Both the position numbers and the translations under genes were made by a program. A stretch of DNA of 64,000 nucleotides from CAIJXJ01 sp964445115 (GTDB lineage: Bacteria; Pseudomonadota; Gammaproteobacteria; Burkholderiales; Methylophilaceae): NCBI GenBank assembly GCA_964445115.1, contig CAYUJU010000004.1, positions 18,108 to 82,107 of the forward strand, given 5' to 3'. The notes under the pieces are model-generated. The model was not told the DNA's origin, did not search any database, and worked only from the letters and a program-made list of their open reading frames with translations. Positions 42,147 to 50,428 of the stretch are shown here, piece after piece; position 1 is the first letter of the stretch, and the number at the start of each line of letters is the position of its first letter.

Positions 42147-42494
42147 TTACTTGGTCGCGTCAGCGACGCACTTCTTGGTAAAGCTGGTCTTGGCGGCGCC
42201 TGCCAGCTTCTTCTCTGCGGCCTGGCTCTCGCACACCTTGAGCGCGTTGTTGCTCTTGGCATCGGATTCACACTTCTTCACAAAGCTGTTTTTCGCCGCA
42301 CCGGCCAGCTTCTTCTCGGCAGCCTTGGCTTCACAACCGCCAGCACCCGCGTCCGCTTCGCACTTTTTCACGAAACTGGTTTTGGCAGCCCCGGCCAGCT
42401 TCTTTTCATTGGCCTTGGTCTCGCAAGGCGAGGCGGCAAATGCCACGTTGCTCACGAAGAACCCCATCAATGCAGCGATCACGATCTTGTTCAT
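42147..42494 (-). CDS. Secreted PsiF-repeat protein
   Basis: This 115-residue periplasmic protein has a clear signal peptide (cleavage after VAFA, about residue 20). The mature protein is three near-identical units, each a Cys-E-x-x-A-x-EKKLAGAAK-x-SF-x-KKC block of about 25-30 residues with two cysteines. This is the PsiF repeat known from phosphate-starvation-inducible proteins. The function is unknown; each unit may be disulfide-bonded. The start at 42494 is used, since the 15 residues encoded upstream are not signal-like. A strong terminator follows. Confidence 0.88.
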   Translation of the reverse strand: MNKIVIAALMGFFVSNVAFAASPCETKANEKKLAGAAKTSFVKKCEADAGAGGCEAKAAEKKLAGAAKNSFVKKCESDAKSNNALKVCESQAAEKKLAGAAKTSFTKKCVADATK

Positions 42495-42603
42495 CTTGTC
42501 TTCTCCATAGTTAAGCCGGGCATATCCCCCGGTGCACATTATGCACGCGGAATGCGGCGCGAATCATGACAAACGGGCCAGCCGCGTCTGGGTTGACGCG
42601 CAC

Positions 42604-43826
42604 TCATGGAGACGGCCGGGCCGCCTTCAACCGCGCCAATGCCTGCATGAACTGGCCGTCCTCCCGCGCGCCACCGGGCACGGGTGCGCCAACCGCCTCT
42701 GGCTCGACGACCACATCCGGGGTAATGCCTGCCTTCTCGATCGACCGGCCAGAAGGCGTGAAATAGCGTGCCACGGTGAGTTTCAGCGCCGACCCGGTAC
42801 TCAGTGGCAGCAAGGTCTGTACGTCCCCTTGCCATAACTCTGCGTACCCAGCACGCTGGCGCGCCGATGATCCTGTAGTGCCCCTGCGACGATTTCTGCC
42901 GCCGAGGCCGACCCACCGTTCACCAGCACCACCAGCGGCATGGTGCGGAGCGCGGGCGGCAATGTCGCGAGATAATCGTTGGCAGCGCCGCCCTCCACGT
43001 AGCTCTCGGGGTTGGCGTAGAACCTGGCGCGGGCTTCTGGGTCGCGCCCCTCGGAACTCACCACCAGCGCATCACGCGGAAGAAATATCGCCGCCACCGC
43101 AACGGCCTCAACCAATGAACCGCCCGGGTTATTACGCAGGTCCAGCACCGCACCCTTCAGTGGCGCCCCGTTTTCCTCCTGCGCCGCCAATAGCGCCTGG
43201 GCGAGATCTCGGGCCGTATGCTCGCGGAACTGGGTGATGCGCAGATACGGATAATCGCGCTCAGTCAGCCGGGTTTTCACGCTCGGGTTCTGGATCACCC
43301 CCCGCACCAATGCCACCTTGCGCGTAAGCCCATTGCGCATCACCGTCAGCGTGATGCGCGTCCCCGCCTCGCCCCGCATGCGCTGGATCGCCTGTGCCAG
43401 GCTCAAGCCCCTCACAAGCTGGCCATCGATCGCGGTAATCGCATCGCCGGACTGCAACCCGGCGGCAAATGCCGGGGTATCTTCGATTGGCGTCACCACC
43501 TTGACCGCATCCCCCTCCATGGCCACCTCGATTCCCAAGCCACCGAACGGCCCTTTGTTGGGCACCCCGTTGTCCTGCATCTGCGCGTAATCCAGGTAGC
43601 TGGAATGCGCATCCAGCCCCGCCACCATGCCGCTCGCCGCATTGCGCAACAACTGCTCGTCGTCGAGCTCATCCACGTAGGCCTGTTTCAAGGCGGCATA
43701 CACCTCCGCCAGCCGCTCCGCAAAACGGGCCGGCAATTGCGGTGCCACCACCTCGTCCGCCCAAGACACCTGCCCCACGCCCAGACCCGCGATCAACCAC
43801 ACAGCCGCCCATCGATTCCACATCAT
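42604..43826 (-). pseudogene. S41-family C-terminal processing protease, frameshifted near the 3' end
   Basis: This is a carboxyl-terminal processing protease with a signal peptide (MMWNRWAAVWLIAGLGVGQ). An N-terminal helical part is followed by a PDZ domain (about residues 75-155, GPFGGLGIEV). The S41 domain has catalytic Ser in VNGGSASAAEIV and Lys in SYGKGT. Just after that Lys, near base 42820, the frame shifts. The reading goes to a stop at 42801, while a family-like continuation (LLPLSTGSALKLTVARYFTPSGRSIEKAGITPDVVVEP) runs on in another frame to 42604. One extra G in GGGGACGTAC would restore it. The active-site residues lie before the break. It may be a true mutation or a sequencing error. 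Confidence 0.85.
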
Positions 43827-43961
43827 GCCCCCCCAACACTTATCCCCACGTTGCATTGTGACCTGATTCGCCAGATTTGGTTTGCACCGCAGCATGCATG
43901 CCACTTCCAAACGTCAACAAAATGATTAATATGAGCATTCCATTCGGACAGGAGGCAATCG

Positions 43962-44357
43962 GTGGCCACATTGGGTTTCGGACACGTCAACCTGCGCGCG
44001 CAGCGCCCCCTGCTGGACCAACTCCACACCTTCTACACCCAGGTAGTCGGTCTGGAGCCAGGCCCGCGCCCGCCATTCGCCCGTTCCGGTTACTGGCTCT
44101 ACGCGCGCGGGCAAGACATCGTGCACCTCATCGAAGCCTCGCCTGACGAACAACGCGCCACCCACACCAGCACCGTCATCGACCACATCGCCTTTCGCTG
44201 CGATGCACCCGAACAAACCCAGTCGCGACTCGACCAATTAGGCATCAGCTACAAGGTCGCCACCGTCCCGCTCACCGGCCAAACGCAACTGGTCCTCAAA
44301 GACCCGGCCGGCCACACGGTAGAACTCAACTTTTCACCCGAACCATCATCCCCCTGA
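43962..44357 (+). CDS. VOC-family (glyoxalase/bleomycin resistance-like) protein
   Basis: This 131-residue protein has two beta-alpha-beta-beta-beta modules: GFGHVNLRAQRPLLDQLHTFYTQVVGLEPG and IDHIAFRCDAPEQTQSRLDQLGI, ending DPAGHTVELNF. Metal ligands are His (residue 8), His in IDHIAF and Glu in VELNF. The substrate is unknown. The start is GTG at 43962 behind GGAGG. It is followed after 19 bases by a DUF1348 gene in the same direction. Confidence 0.88.
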   Translation: MATLGFGHVNLRAQRPLLDQLHTFYTQVVGLEPGPRPPFARSGYWLYARGQDIVHLIEASPDEQRATHTSTVIDHIAFRCDAPEQTQSRLDQLGISYKVATVPLTGQTQLVLKDPAGHTVELNFSPEPSSP

Positions 44358-44376
44358 CCATCGGAGCACCAACATC

Positions 44377-44844
44377 ATGGAAACCCGGCCCCCTGTCCCT
44401 CCGTTCACGCAAGACACCGCCACCCTCAAGGTCAGGCTGGCAGAAGACGCCTGGAATTCCCGCGATCCGGATCGCGTGGTTCTGGTCTACACCGAAGACA
44501 CCCGCTGGCGTAACCGCGCAGAATTCCCGGTCGGGCGCGGCGAAGTCCGTGCGTTCCTGCAACGCAAATGGGCAAGGGAGCTCGACTACCGCCTGATCAA
44601 GGAATTGTGGGCATTTCAGGAAAACCGCATTGCTGTCAGGTTCGCCTATGAGTGGCACGATGACGGCGGGCAGTGGTTCCGTAGCTACGGCAACGAAAAC
44701 TGGGAATTCAACGAACTCGGCTTGATGATGCGGCGTTACGCCAGCATCAACGATCTGGCCATCCAGGAATCAGAGCGCAAATTCCATTGGCCGCTCGGAC
44801 GCCGGCCAGATGATCACCCCGGACTAAGCGCGCTGGGTTTGTAG
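44377..44844 (+). CDS. DUF1348 (NTF2/SnoaL-like) protein
   Basis: This 155-residue protein of the DUF1348 family has VRLAEDAWNSRDPDRVVLVYTEDTRWRNRAEF, GRGEVRAFLQRKW and RFAYEWHDDGGQWFRSYGNENWEF in order, matching the family along its length. It has the cone-shaped NTF2 fold; the enzymatic role is unknown. It is downstream of the VOC gene and ends before a strong terminator, so the two form a small operon. Confidence 0.9.
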   Translation: METRPPVPPFTQDTATLKVRLAEDAWNSRDPDRVVLVYTEDTRWRNRAEFPVGRGEVRAFLQRKWARELDYRLIKELWAFQENRIAVRFAYEWHDDGGQWFRSYGNENWEFNELGLMMRRYASINDLAIQESERKFHWPLGRRPDDHPGLSALGL

Positions 44845-44865
44845 CCGGCACGCCGCACAAAGCAA

Positions 44866-44896
44866 AACGGCCCGCAAATGCGGGCCGTTCTTTTTG
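44866..44896 (+). terminator. Rho-independent terminator after the VOC-DUF1348 operon
   Basis: A 10-bp perfect stem (AACGGCCCGC/GCGGGCCGTT) with an AAAT loop is followed by CTTTTT. It lies 22 bases after the DUF1348 stop. Confidence 0.92.
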
Positions 44897-45055
44897 GTGG
44901 GATGGGGTGAATCGAATTGTCGGCCATGGTTTTTTCCTTGTGTGCATGATGAAGCTGGGTGACCATCATTCAACGTGCGGATTTGGCCGGCGGGGATACA
45001 CCGTTTTTATGCGTATTTGTCTTTGACTTTGAATCGGTTAGAAAATAGAATAGCG

Positions 45056-45095
45056 CCCTTCGGTTTTCCGGTGATCCCTTCGGTTTTCCGGTGAT
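45056..45095 (+). repeat. Tandem 20-bp repeat at the tRNA 5' end
   Basis: Two identical 20-base units in direct tandem (45056-45075 and 45076-45095), each CCCTTCGGTTTTCCGGTGAT. The second copy runs into the first bases of the tRNA-Met gene, so the duplication took in the leader and the first six bases of the mature tRNA. Confidence 0.9.
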
Positions 45096-45166
45096 GTAGC
45101 TCAGCTGGTTAGAGCGACGGATTCATAATCCGTAGGTCGAGGGTTCAAGTCCCCCCATCACCACCA
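45090..45166 (+). tRNA. tRNA-Met (anticodon CAT)
   Basis: This is a 77-base tRNA with an encoded CCA. Acceptor arms GGTGATG/CATCACC pair fully. The D arm is GCTCAGCTGGTTAGAGC, the anticodon arm CGGATTCATAATCCG, and the T arm GAGGGTTCAAGTCCCCC-like with the GTTCAAGT loop. The anticodon is CAT. The body fits elongator tRNA-Met; a lysidine-modified tRNA-Ile2 also carries CAT and cannot be fully excluded from sequence alone. The 3' 32 bases are the integration site of the downstream island. Confidence 0.9.
45135..45166 (+). other. attL of the genomic island (3' part of tRNA-Met)
   Basis: A 32-base stretch from the variable/T arm to the CCA end is repeated exactly at 63398-63429. It lies next to an integrase gene. 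The bases flanking the two copies differ on both sides. This marks the left junction of the island; the tRNA gene stays intact. Confidence 0.93.
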
Positions 45167-45176
45167 TCTCTCAGGA

Positions 45177-45211
45177 AGCCGTTGAACCCATAGGTTTAAC
45201 GGCTTTTTGTT
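45177..45211 (+). terminator. Island-borne terminator just after the tRNA
   Basis: The stem AGCCGTTGAACC/GGTTTAACGGCT (12 bp, one G-T pair) with loop CATA is followed by TTTTGTTT. It starts 11 bases after the tRNA CCA and lies within the island, so the element brings a replacement terminator for the host tRNA. Confidence 0.88.
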
Positions 45212-45251
45212 TATCCGGGCCGCTACAGGTGTTGCACAAAGGTGCTGCACA

Positions 45252-46685
45252 ATGGCCATCAGCTTCCTCTCGAAATCGCGTCACGGCAGCGTTTTCTACT
45301 TCCGGCGACGTGTGCCGGACGATCTTCGTCGCCACATTGGCAAGCCCTATCTGGTCAAGTCACTGCATACTTACGAAAGACGGGCGGCTATAATCCTCGC
45401 CCGCAGCCTGGCTGCGCATACAGATAAAATTTTCATAAAACTGCGAGAAATGGCAAACCGAGCGTCCGGCGATGAGCTATCTGTCGATTTCAGCCTCGAA
45501 ATCGAATTAAATGATCTTGGGAGACCCGCCAAAATTACTGTCCAGGCGGAACCCCATGAGCAGGATGCTGTGAATTCTGCATTGGCTACCGCCATGAGCA
45601 GCATCGCCAGCGCAACAGCTGCACCCCCTCCCACCGGAATCTCCGCGCCTGCGGGCAAGCCTTATGTAGCTGCATTCGCCGAATACTATGAGAAGTCCGG
45701 CCTGAAACCGAACAGCAAAGCGACCAATCGAAGCAAACTGAATCACGCGCAGGCTTACTTCGGAGAATCCCATGACGTACTGACGATCGACCAGAAACAA
45801 CTGGTTGAATATGCTGACCATGTTCGTAGCACCATCAAGCACGAAACCACTCAGGGGTTATACATCCAGACCGTGTCCGGCTTCCTGAATTGGCATCGTA
45901 TTAGGGCCGGACTGCCCGAGCTTACGACCAGGACGCTAATACCTAAACGAAAAACGCCGGTTACATCTGACAGAGACAGCTTTACGCTCGATCAGATGAA
46001 AGTCCTTTTCGAAAATGCTGCGCAGTACAGGGATACAGAGCCTCATAAATACTGGGTCACGGTTGCAGTGCCCTTCCTCGGCTGCCGGCTCGAAGAACTT
46101 GCCCAGGTCAATCTTGAGACGGACCTCGTGCACGACGCTGCATCCGGTATATGGTATTTCAGGTTCGACGAATTGCCGGATGACGATGGTGAAACCAAGA
46201 AATCAATCAAAAAACCGACAAGCTGGCGTTACGCACCCATCCATAGCGCTTTGGTGCGACATGGATTCCTCTCGTACCTTGATGCGCAGCGCAATGGTGG
46301 AGCTACACGACCATTCGAGTTTGCTTGGAAACCACGCATTGTCGAGGAGGAAGGCATCCATAAATGGTCACATTACATTTCGCGATGGGGCGGCCGAGAA
46401 TTAACATCGCTCGATAAGGCCGGCTTGCTATCCAAGGGAAAGCTGGGCTATTTCCACTCGATGCGCCACACCTTCGCAGGACTTCTCGGAGATGCAGGTG
46501 TACCGTCTGAGCTGATTGAGGCGCTCAGTGGCCGCAGGTACGGTGGAACGGACCAAGAGCGCTATGAGAAGCTCAAGAAGAACCATGTCCGGCTTTCACA
46601 ACAGGGAGTCGAGGCTGGGCTGGGCAAGCTGACCGCACTTCTTGATGCCGTGCATTCAGGAGACTGCAAGCAGCCGACGAGCTGA
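45252..46685 (+). CDS. int: Tyrosine-type site-specific integrase of the island
   Basis: This 477-residue recombinase has an N-terminal DUF6538-like arm domain (FLSKSRHGSVFYFRRRVPDDLRRHIGK), a SAM-like core-binding domain (about 150-240) and a C-terminal catalytic domain. Catalytic residues are Arg in PFLGCRLEELAQVN, His-x-x-Arg in YFHSMRHTFAGLLG, and Tyr in QERYEKLKK. The order and spacing look intact, so it should be active. The start at 45252 (MAISFLSKSRHG) is used. It sits 86 bases from attL and reads into the island, the usual place for such integrases. No excisionase gene is recognised. Confidence 0.95.
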   Translation: MAISFLSKSRHGSVFYFRRRVPDDLRRHIGKPYLVKSLHTYERRAAIILARSLAAHTDKIFIKLREMANRASGDELSVDFSLEIELNDLGRPAKITVQAEPHEQDAVNSALATAMSSIASATAAPPPTGISAPAGKPYVAAFAEYYEKSGLKPNSKATNRSKLNHAQAYFGESHDVLTIDQKQLVEYADHVRSTIKHETTQGLYIQTVSGFLNWHRIRAGLPELTTRTLIPKRKTPVTSDRDSFTLDQMKVLFENAAQYRDTEPHKYWVTVAVPFLGCRLEELAQVNLETDLVHDAASGIWYFRFDELPDDDGETKKSIKKPTSWRYAPIHSALVRHGFLSYLDAQRNGGATRPFEFAWKPRIVEEEGIHKWSHYISRWGGRELTSLDKAGLLSKGKLGYFHSMRHTFAGLLGDAGVPSELIEALSGRRYGGTDQERYEKLKKNHVRLSQQGVEAGLGKLTALLDAVHSGDCKQPTS

Positions 46686-46754
46686 TTCGAGAAATCGGGA
46701 ATACCACCCCTGCCCCAAGCTCAATAAACGCGCCAAAAGCGCTGGAAATTGGCC

Positions 46755-46976
46755 TTAGCTCGTCGCTTCGTCGAAGAGCGCCTTGACCTCAACCCCAAGG
46801 GCAGTGGCTATCGTCTCGATGGCATCCAGTGAAGGATTCGCTCCCCCGCGCTCAACCCTGCTCATGTAGCTGCGCGCGAACCCGCAGCGGTCTGCGAACG
46901 CTTCCTGCGAAATATCGCCAGCCTTCCGAAGCTGACGGACGCGCATTCCGAACTGTTTTCTCAAGGGCAAGCTCAC
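46755..46976 (-). CDS. Small XRE-family helix-turn-helix regulator
   Basis: This 73-residue protein is one HTH domain: FGMRVRQLRKAGDISQEAFADRCGFARSYMSRVERGGANPSLDAIETIATALGVE. It has the size and layout of controller (C) proteins of restriction-modification systems, so a role in timing expression of the island's restriction genes is possible. The start is GTG at 46976; an in-frame ATG at 46946 would cut into the first helix. It is divergent from the small secreted protein gene, with an inverted repeat between them. Confidence 0.85.
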   Translation of the reverse strand: MSLPLRKQFGMRVRQLRKAGDISQEAFADRCGFARSYMSRVERGGANPSLDAIETIATALGVEVKALFDEATS

Positions 46977-46990
46977 CCCAGAGAATTTCC

Positions 46991-47010
46991 GCTAATGTAT
47001 ACTTATTAGC
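46991..47010. promoter_or_regulatory. Inverted repeat between the XRE gene and the gene at 47054
   Basis: The 6-bp arms GCTAAT and ATTAGC are separated by 8 bases (GTATACTT), just upstream of the XRE start. The site may bind the XRE protein as an autoregulatory operator. Another ACTAAT half-site follows at 47016. Confidence 0.5.
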
Positions 47011-47053
47011 CACGCACTAATCGTGACATTTTTGGATTTAATACAGGATAAAT

Positions 47054-47329
47054 ATGAAAAGAATGGCAGCAGCATTGGCGTTGCTGGTTGTTATCGATGC
47101 CCACGCCGATGGTTATGAGAGCGCTTATCTCAAACAAAGTAAATGCGAATCTACTGCTGAATATGCAGTAATGATCTACAACTTAAAACAAGCTAAAAAA
47201 TCCAAGCCTGAGCGCGACCCAAAATCCTCGCCTATGGTAAATGCCATTGAAGATTTTGCTTGGTTTAATGCGACAGACCGTAAAGATGCCTATATGGGCG
47301 CATGGTCAAAATGCATGGACTGGGAATAG
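47054..47329 (+). CDS. Small secreted protein of unknown function
   Basis: This 91-residue protein has a signal peptide (MKRMAAALALLVVIDAHA, cleavage near residue 18). The mature part of about 73 residues has two cysteines (CESTAEYAVMIYNLKQAKK ... MGAWSKCMDWE) and is AT-rich in codons compared with the core chromosome. I do not recognise it. It is the only exported product on the island and lies between the XRE gene and the 3' end of hsdR. Confidence 0.6.
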   Translation: MKRMAAALALLVVIDAHADGYESAYLKQSKCESTAEYAVMIYNLKQAKKSKPERDPKSSPMVNAIEDFAWFNATDRKDAYMGAWSKCMDWE

Positions 47330-47349
47330 TATTTCAAGATTGAACATGC

Positions 47350-50300
47350 TTACATAGCACTGTAAACGCTCGCACCGTCTCCCTGATAGCTCTCATACAT
47401 GTGCTCGAAAACTGCCACGCATTTCGACTCGAATAGCTCTTTCGAGTAGGCTCGTGGCAGCCCGTCATCCAGCACATCTTCGATTTCCAGCCTCACCTTG
47501 GCACGAGTGGATACGCGTTGTCGCCAGCCAAGCACCAATAGCTTGTGCAGCCGTTCCAGCAGATGATGAGCGACCTTCTTCACTTCATCGCGCTCCTCAG
47601 CCGTCAATTCCGGTGCTGGCCGAGTAAGAATGTCGAAGATGGTCAGCTCTTCCTCGGTCAGGTTTTCCCGCACATGACGTGACTGTTCATCCGTCAGGAT
47701 TTGCGAAAGCGCGAGCAATTCCTTGAAGATTTCCTCGATGTTGCGACTGCCGGCGTTGTAGCTGTCGATCAGCCCCTGGAACTTCACCAGATAGTTGGTA
47801 CGCGTGCTGTTGAGCCGCACCATGCGTTCCAGTTGCGCCTTCACCGCAGCCTTGAGGCGTTCGACATCGGTATTGGTCGGCTTCTTGTCGTCGAAGCGCT
47901 TGCGCAGGGCCTCGAAATCGATCCTCGACAGGTCGATTCTGCCGTACATGGCCGTATCCTGATGAATGGTGAACGGCTCCGCGGCAATGGACTCATCCAG
48001 CAAATCCTGGATGCCCTGCATGACGTGCGATATATCCGGCGGCTCACTCACATAGCGAATACAGTTGGCAATGGCCGCGAGGCAGCCGCAGCGTTGGGCA
48101 AACTCGATGGCGACCGGATCCGGTTTCAGCGCGCGGTACAGGCTGTTGACCAAGCTCTCCAATGCCAGGAAATCACGTTTGATGGCCTCCGGCGCCATTA
48201 ACCGATCAGCGGCTGCGCTCACGGCCCCGGCCTGAGCAAAGTTTGCGGTGGAAGTGTCCTCGACAGCTGCCAGATCGACACCATGCTCCTGGCAGAAGCA
48301 ATTGGCGTCATTCACGGCGTAACGCAGTTCATCGGCCAGTGCCTTCTTGTCACGTACCGGCGTCTCGCCCGCGCTGCCCTTGCCGTAAATCGCCAGCGCC
48401 TTTTCCAGCGAGGCAAACACGTTGGCATAGTCCACGATCAGGCCGCTCTGCTTGCCGGGATACACACGGTTAGCACGGGCAATGGTCTGCATCAGCGTAT
48501 GGTTGCGCATCGGCTTATCGAGGTAGATAGTCGAAACACTGGGAGCATCGAAGCCGGTCAGCCACATAGCGCAGACGAATACCAATCGCAGCGGGTCGTT
48601 GGCATCCTTGAACTTCTCGTCCAAGTGTTCCTCATTGATGCGCTTGCGGTGTGGCACGATGTCCAGGCCCAGCTTGGCCATCTGCTCGACTTCGTTCTGC
48701 CCAGCCGACACGATCACTGCCATGTCGGTATCATCATCCTTCGGCCAATATTTGCGCACCTTGTCATACATTCTGAGCGCAGTAGCCTTGTCGATGGATA
48801 CCACCATCGCCTTGCCTTGGAAACCGCGTTGCGTGAAATGCCGCACGATGTCCTGCGCTACGGTATCCAGCCGATCATCGCGCGTGATGAGGTGATATTG
48901 TCGACCCAATTCACGCTCCAGCCGTTTCTCAGCGTCCTCGGAAAGCTCGGCATCCTCGATCAGCGCGTAGAGGTCATCATTGATGTCAGGGTTGTCCAGA
49001 TGCAGTTCCGGCGTGCGGTTCTCGTAGAACAGCGGCACCGTGGCGCCATCTTCCACCGACTGCTGGAAGTCGTAGATCGACACGTAGTCGCCAAACACCT
49101 CGCGCGTGCGTTCCTCCCCTGCGATCAGCGGTGTGCCGGTAAAGGCCACAAACAAGGCATTGGGCAGTGCCGAACGCATGTTGAGCGCCAGCGTGTCGTA
49201 CTGGCTGCGATGCGCCTCGTCGGTCAGCACGATCACGTCGCGCCGGTCACACGGCACATCGGCGGTCTGGAATTTGTGGATCAGGGTGAACACATAGCGG
49301 TTGTTACCGGCCAGCAACTCGCGCAATTCGGCACCGCTTCTGGCATGGCAGGCATTGGCGTCGGTAACGGCATCGCAGGCGGCAAAGGTGCGGGCAATCT
49401 GCTCGTCCAGTTCTACCCGATCGGTAACGATCACGAAGGTCCAGTTGCCAGGAATTTTTCGCAGCACCTTCTGCGCGAAGAACACCATGGAAAAGCTCTT
49501 GCCCGACCCCTGTGTCTGCCAGAACACACCGCCGCGACCATGCCCTTCCTCCCGTGCCTTCAGCATGGCGCCAATGGCGTTGTTCACACCGAGGAACTGG
49601 TGGTTCTGGCCGATGATCTTGGTCAGCCCGCTCTTGTGTTCCGAGAACAAGGTGAAATTCTCTACCAGATCGAGCAGCCGCGATGGCTCGCACAGACCGC
49701 GCAGCATCACTTCCAGCGACACCCGGCGCGGCTCATCCTCGCGCGCAATGCGCTTCCACTCAAAGAAACGTTCCCAGTCTGCCGTCAGCGACCCCACACG
49801 GCTGTCGGTGCCGTTGGAGGCGATCAGCAGCGCGTTAAACCAGAACAGTTGCGGCACACCATTTTGCGGGTGCTTGTAGCTGGTGAGGTTGCCATCGAAT
49901 GCCTGCCTGGCCGGCACGCCCGGCTTCTTGAGTTCGATCACGATCCAGGGCAAACCATTCACGAAGCCGATCAAATCCGGCCGGCAGGTGTAAAGCGTGC
50001 CGGTAATGGTCATCTGGCTCACCAGCAGGAAATCGTTGGCTGACGGGTTATGCCAGTCCACCAGCCGCACGCGCTCGGTCTTATGCCCGCCCCGTTCCCG
50101 ATCCATCACCGAGACCTTCACGCCTTCGCGCAGCAACTGCCAGAGTTCACGGTTGGCCGAAGCCGGTGTCATCGCCGAACGGTCGCGGGTGATTTCGTCG
50201 ATGGCAGTGGAAATGGCCTCAGCGGGCAGGTTGGGGTTGATGCGTTCCAAGGCTGCACGTAGTCGCGGCACCAGAGCCACCTCGAACTTGAACTCACGGC

Positions 50301-50424
50301 CCAGCACGCTTGATAACCCTGGCACCTCTTCCGAAGCGACAACGGTCTCCCAGCCCAGCTCGGCAAAAAGAGCGATGGCGGGCTGCTCGACCAGTTGATC
50401 TTCGGAATAGGCTGCCGGACTCAT
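47350..50424 (-). CDS. hsdR: Type I restriction enzyme R (motor and nuclease) subunit HsdR
   Basis: HsdR (1024 residues) translocates and cuts DNA in complex with HsdM and HsdS. The N-terminal nuclease domain has Asp150 and the E-L-K of IVIELKKPG (Glu164, Lys166). The SF2 motor has Walker A in WQTQGSGKSFSMV (about residue 304-310), DEAH in IVLTDEAHRSQYD (about 402-405), AFTGTPL and QTIARANRVYPGK. The C-terminal helical assembly domain is complete. All catalytic motifs are present. It is separated by 4 bases from the abiEii stop, so its transcription passes through the toxin-antitoxin pair rather than directly from hsdS. Confidence 0.96.
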   Translation of the reverse strand: MSPAAYSEDQLVEQPAIALFAELGWETVVASEEVPGLSSVLGREFKFEVALVPRLRAALERINPNLPAEAISTAIDEITRDRSAMTPASANRELWQLLREGVKVSVMDRERGGHKTERVRLVDWHNPSANDFLLVSQMTITGTLYTCRPDLIGFVNGLPWIVIELKKPGVPARQAFDGNLTSYKHPQNGVPQLFWFNALLIASNGTDSRVGSLTADWERFFEWKRIAREDEPRRVSLEVMLRGLCEPSRLLDLVENFTLFSEHKSGLTKIIGQNHQFLGVNNAIGAMLKAREEGHGRGGVFWQTQGSGKSFSMVFFAQKVLRKIPGNWTFVIVTDRVELDEQIARTFAACDAVTDANACHARSGAELRELLAGNNRYVFTLIHKFQTADVPCDRRDVIVLTDEAHRSQYDTLALNMRSALPNALFVAFTGTPLIAGEERTREVFGDYVSIYDFQQSVEDGATVPLFYENRTPELHLDNPDINDDLYALIEDAELSEDAEKRLERELGRQYHLITRDDRLDTVAQDIVRHFTQRGFQGKAMVVSIDKATALRMYDKVRKYWPKDDDTDMAVIVSAGQNEVEQMAKLGLDIVPHRKRINEEHLDEKFKDANDPLRLVFVCAMWLTGFDAPSVSTIYLDKPMRNHTLMQTIARANRVYPGKQSGLIVDYANVFASLEKALAIYGKGSAGETPVRDKKALADELRYAVNDANCFCQEHGVDLAAVEDTSTANFAQAGAVSAAADRLMAPEAIKRDFLALESLVNSLYRALKPDPVAIEFAQRCGCLAAIANCIRYVSEPPDISHVMQGIQDLLDESIAAEPFTIHQDTAMYGRIDLSRIDFEALRKRFDDKKPTNTDVERLKAAVKAQLERMVRLNSTRTNYLVKFQGLIDSYNAGSRNIEEIFKELLALSQILTDEQSRHVRENLTEEELTIFDILTRPAPELTAEERDEVKKVAHHLLERLHKLLVLGWRQRVSTRAKVRLEIEDVLDDGLPRAYSKELFESKCVAVFEHMYESYQGDGASVYSAM

Positions 50425-50428
50425 GTTC

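Noticed and set aside
48283..50043. 586-codon plus-strand open frame opposite hsdR
   Set aside because: hsdR on the other strand has complete nuclease and motor motifs. The antisense product has no start signal or domain.
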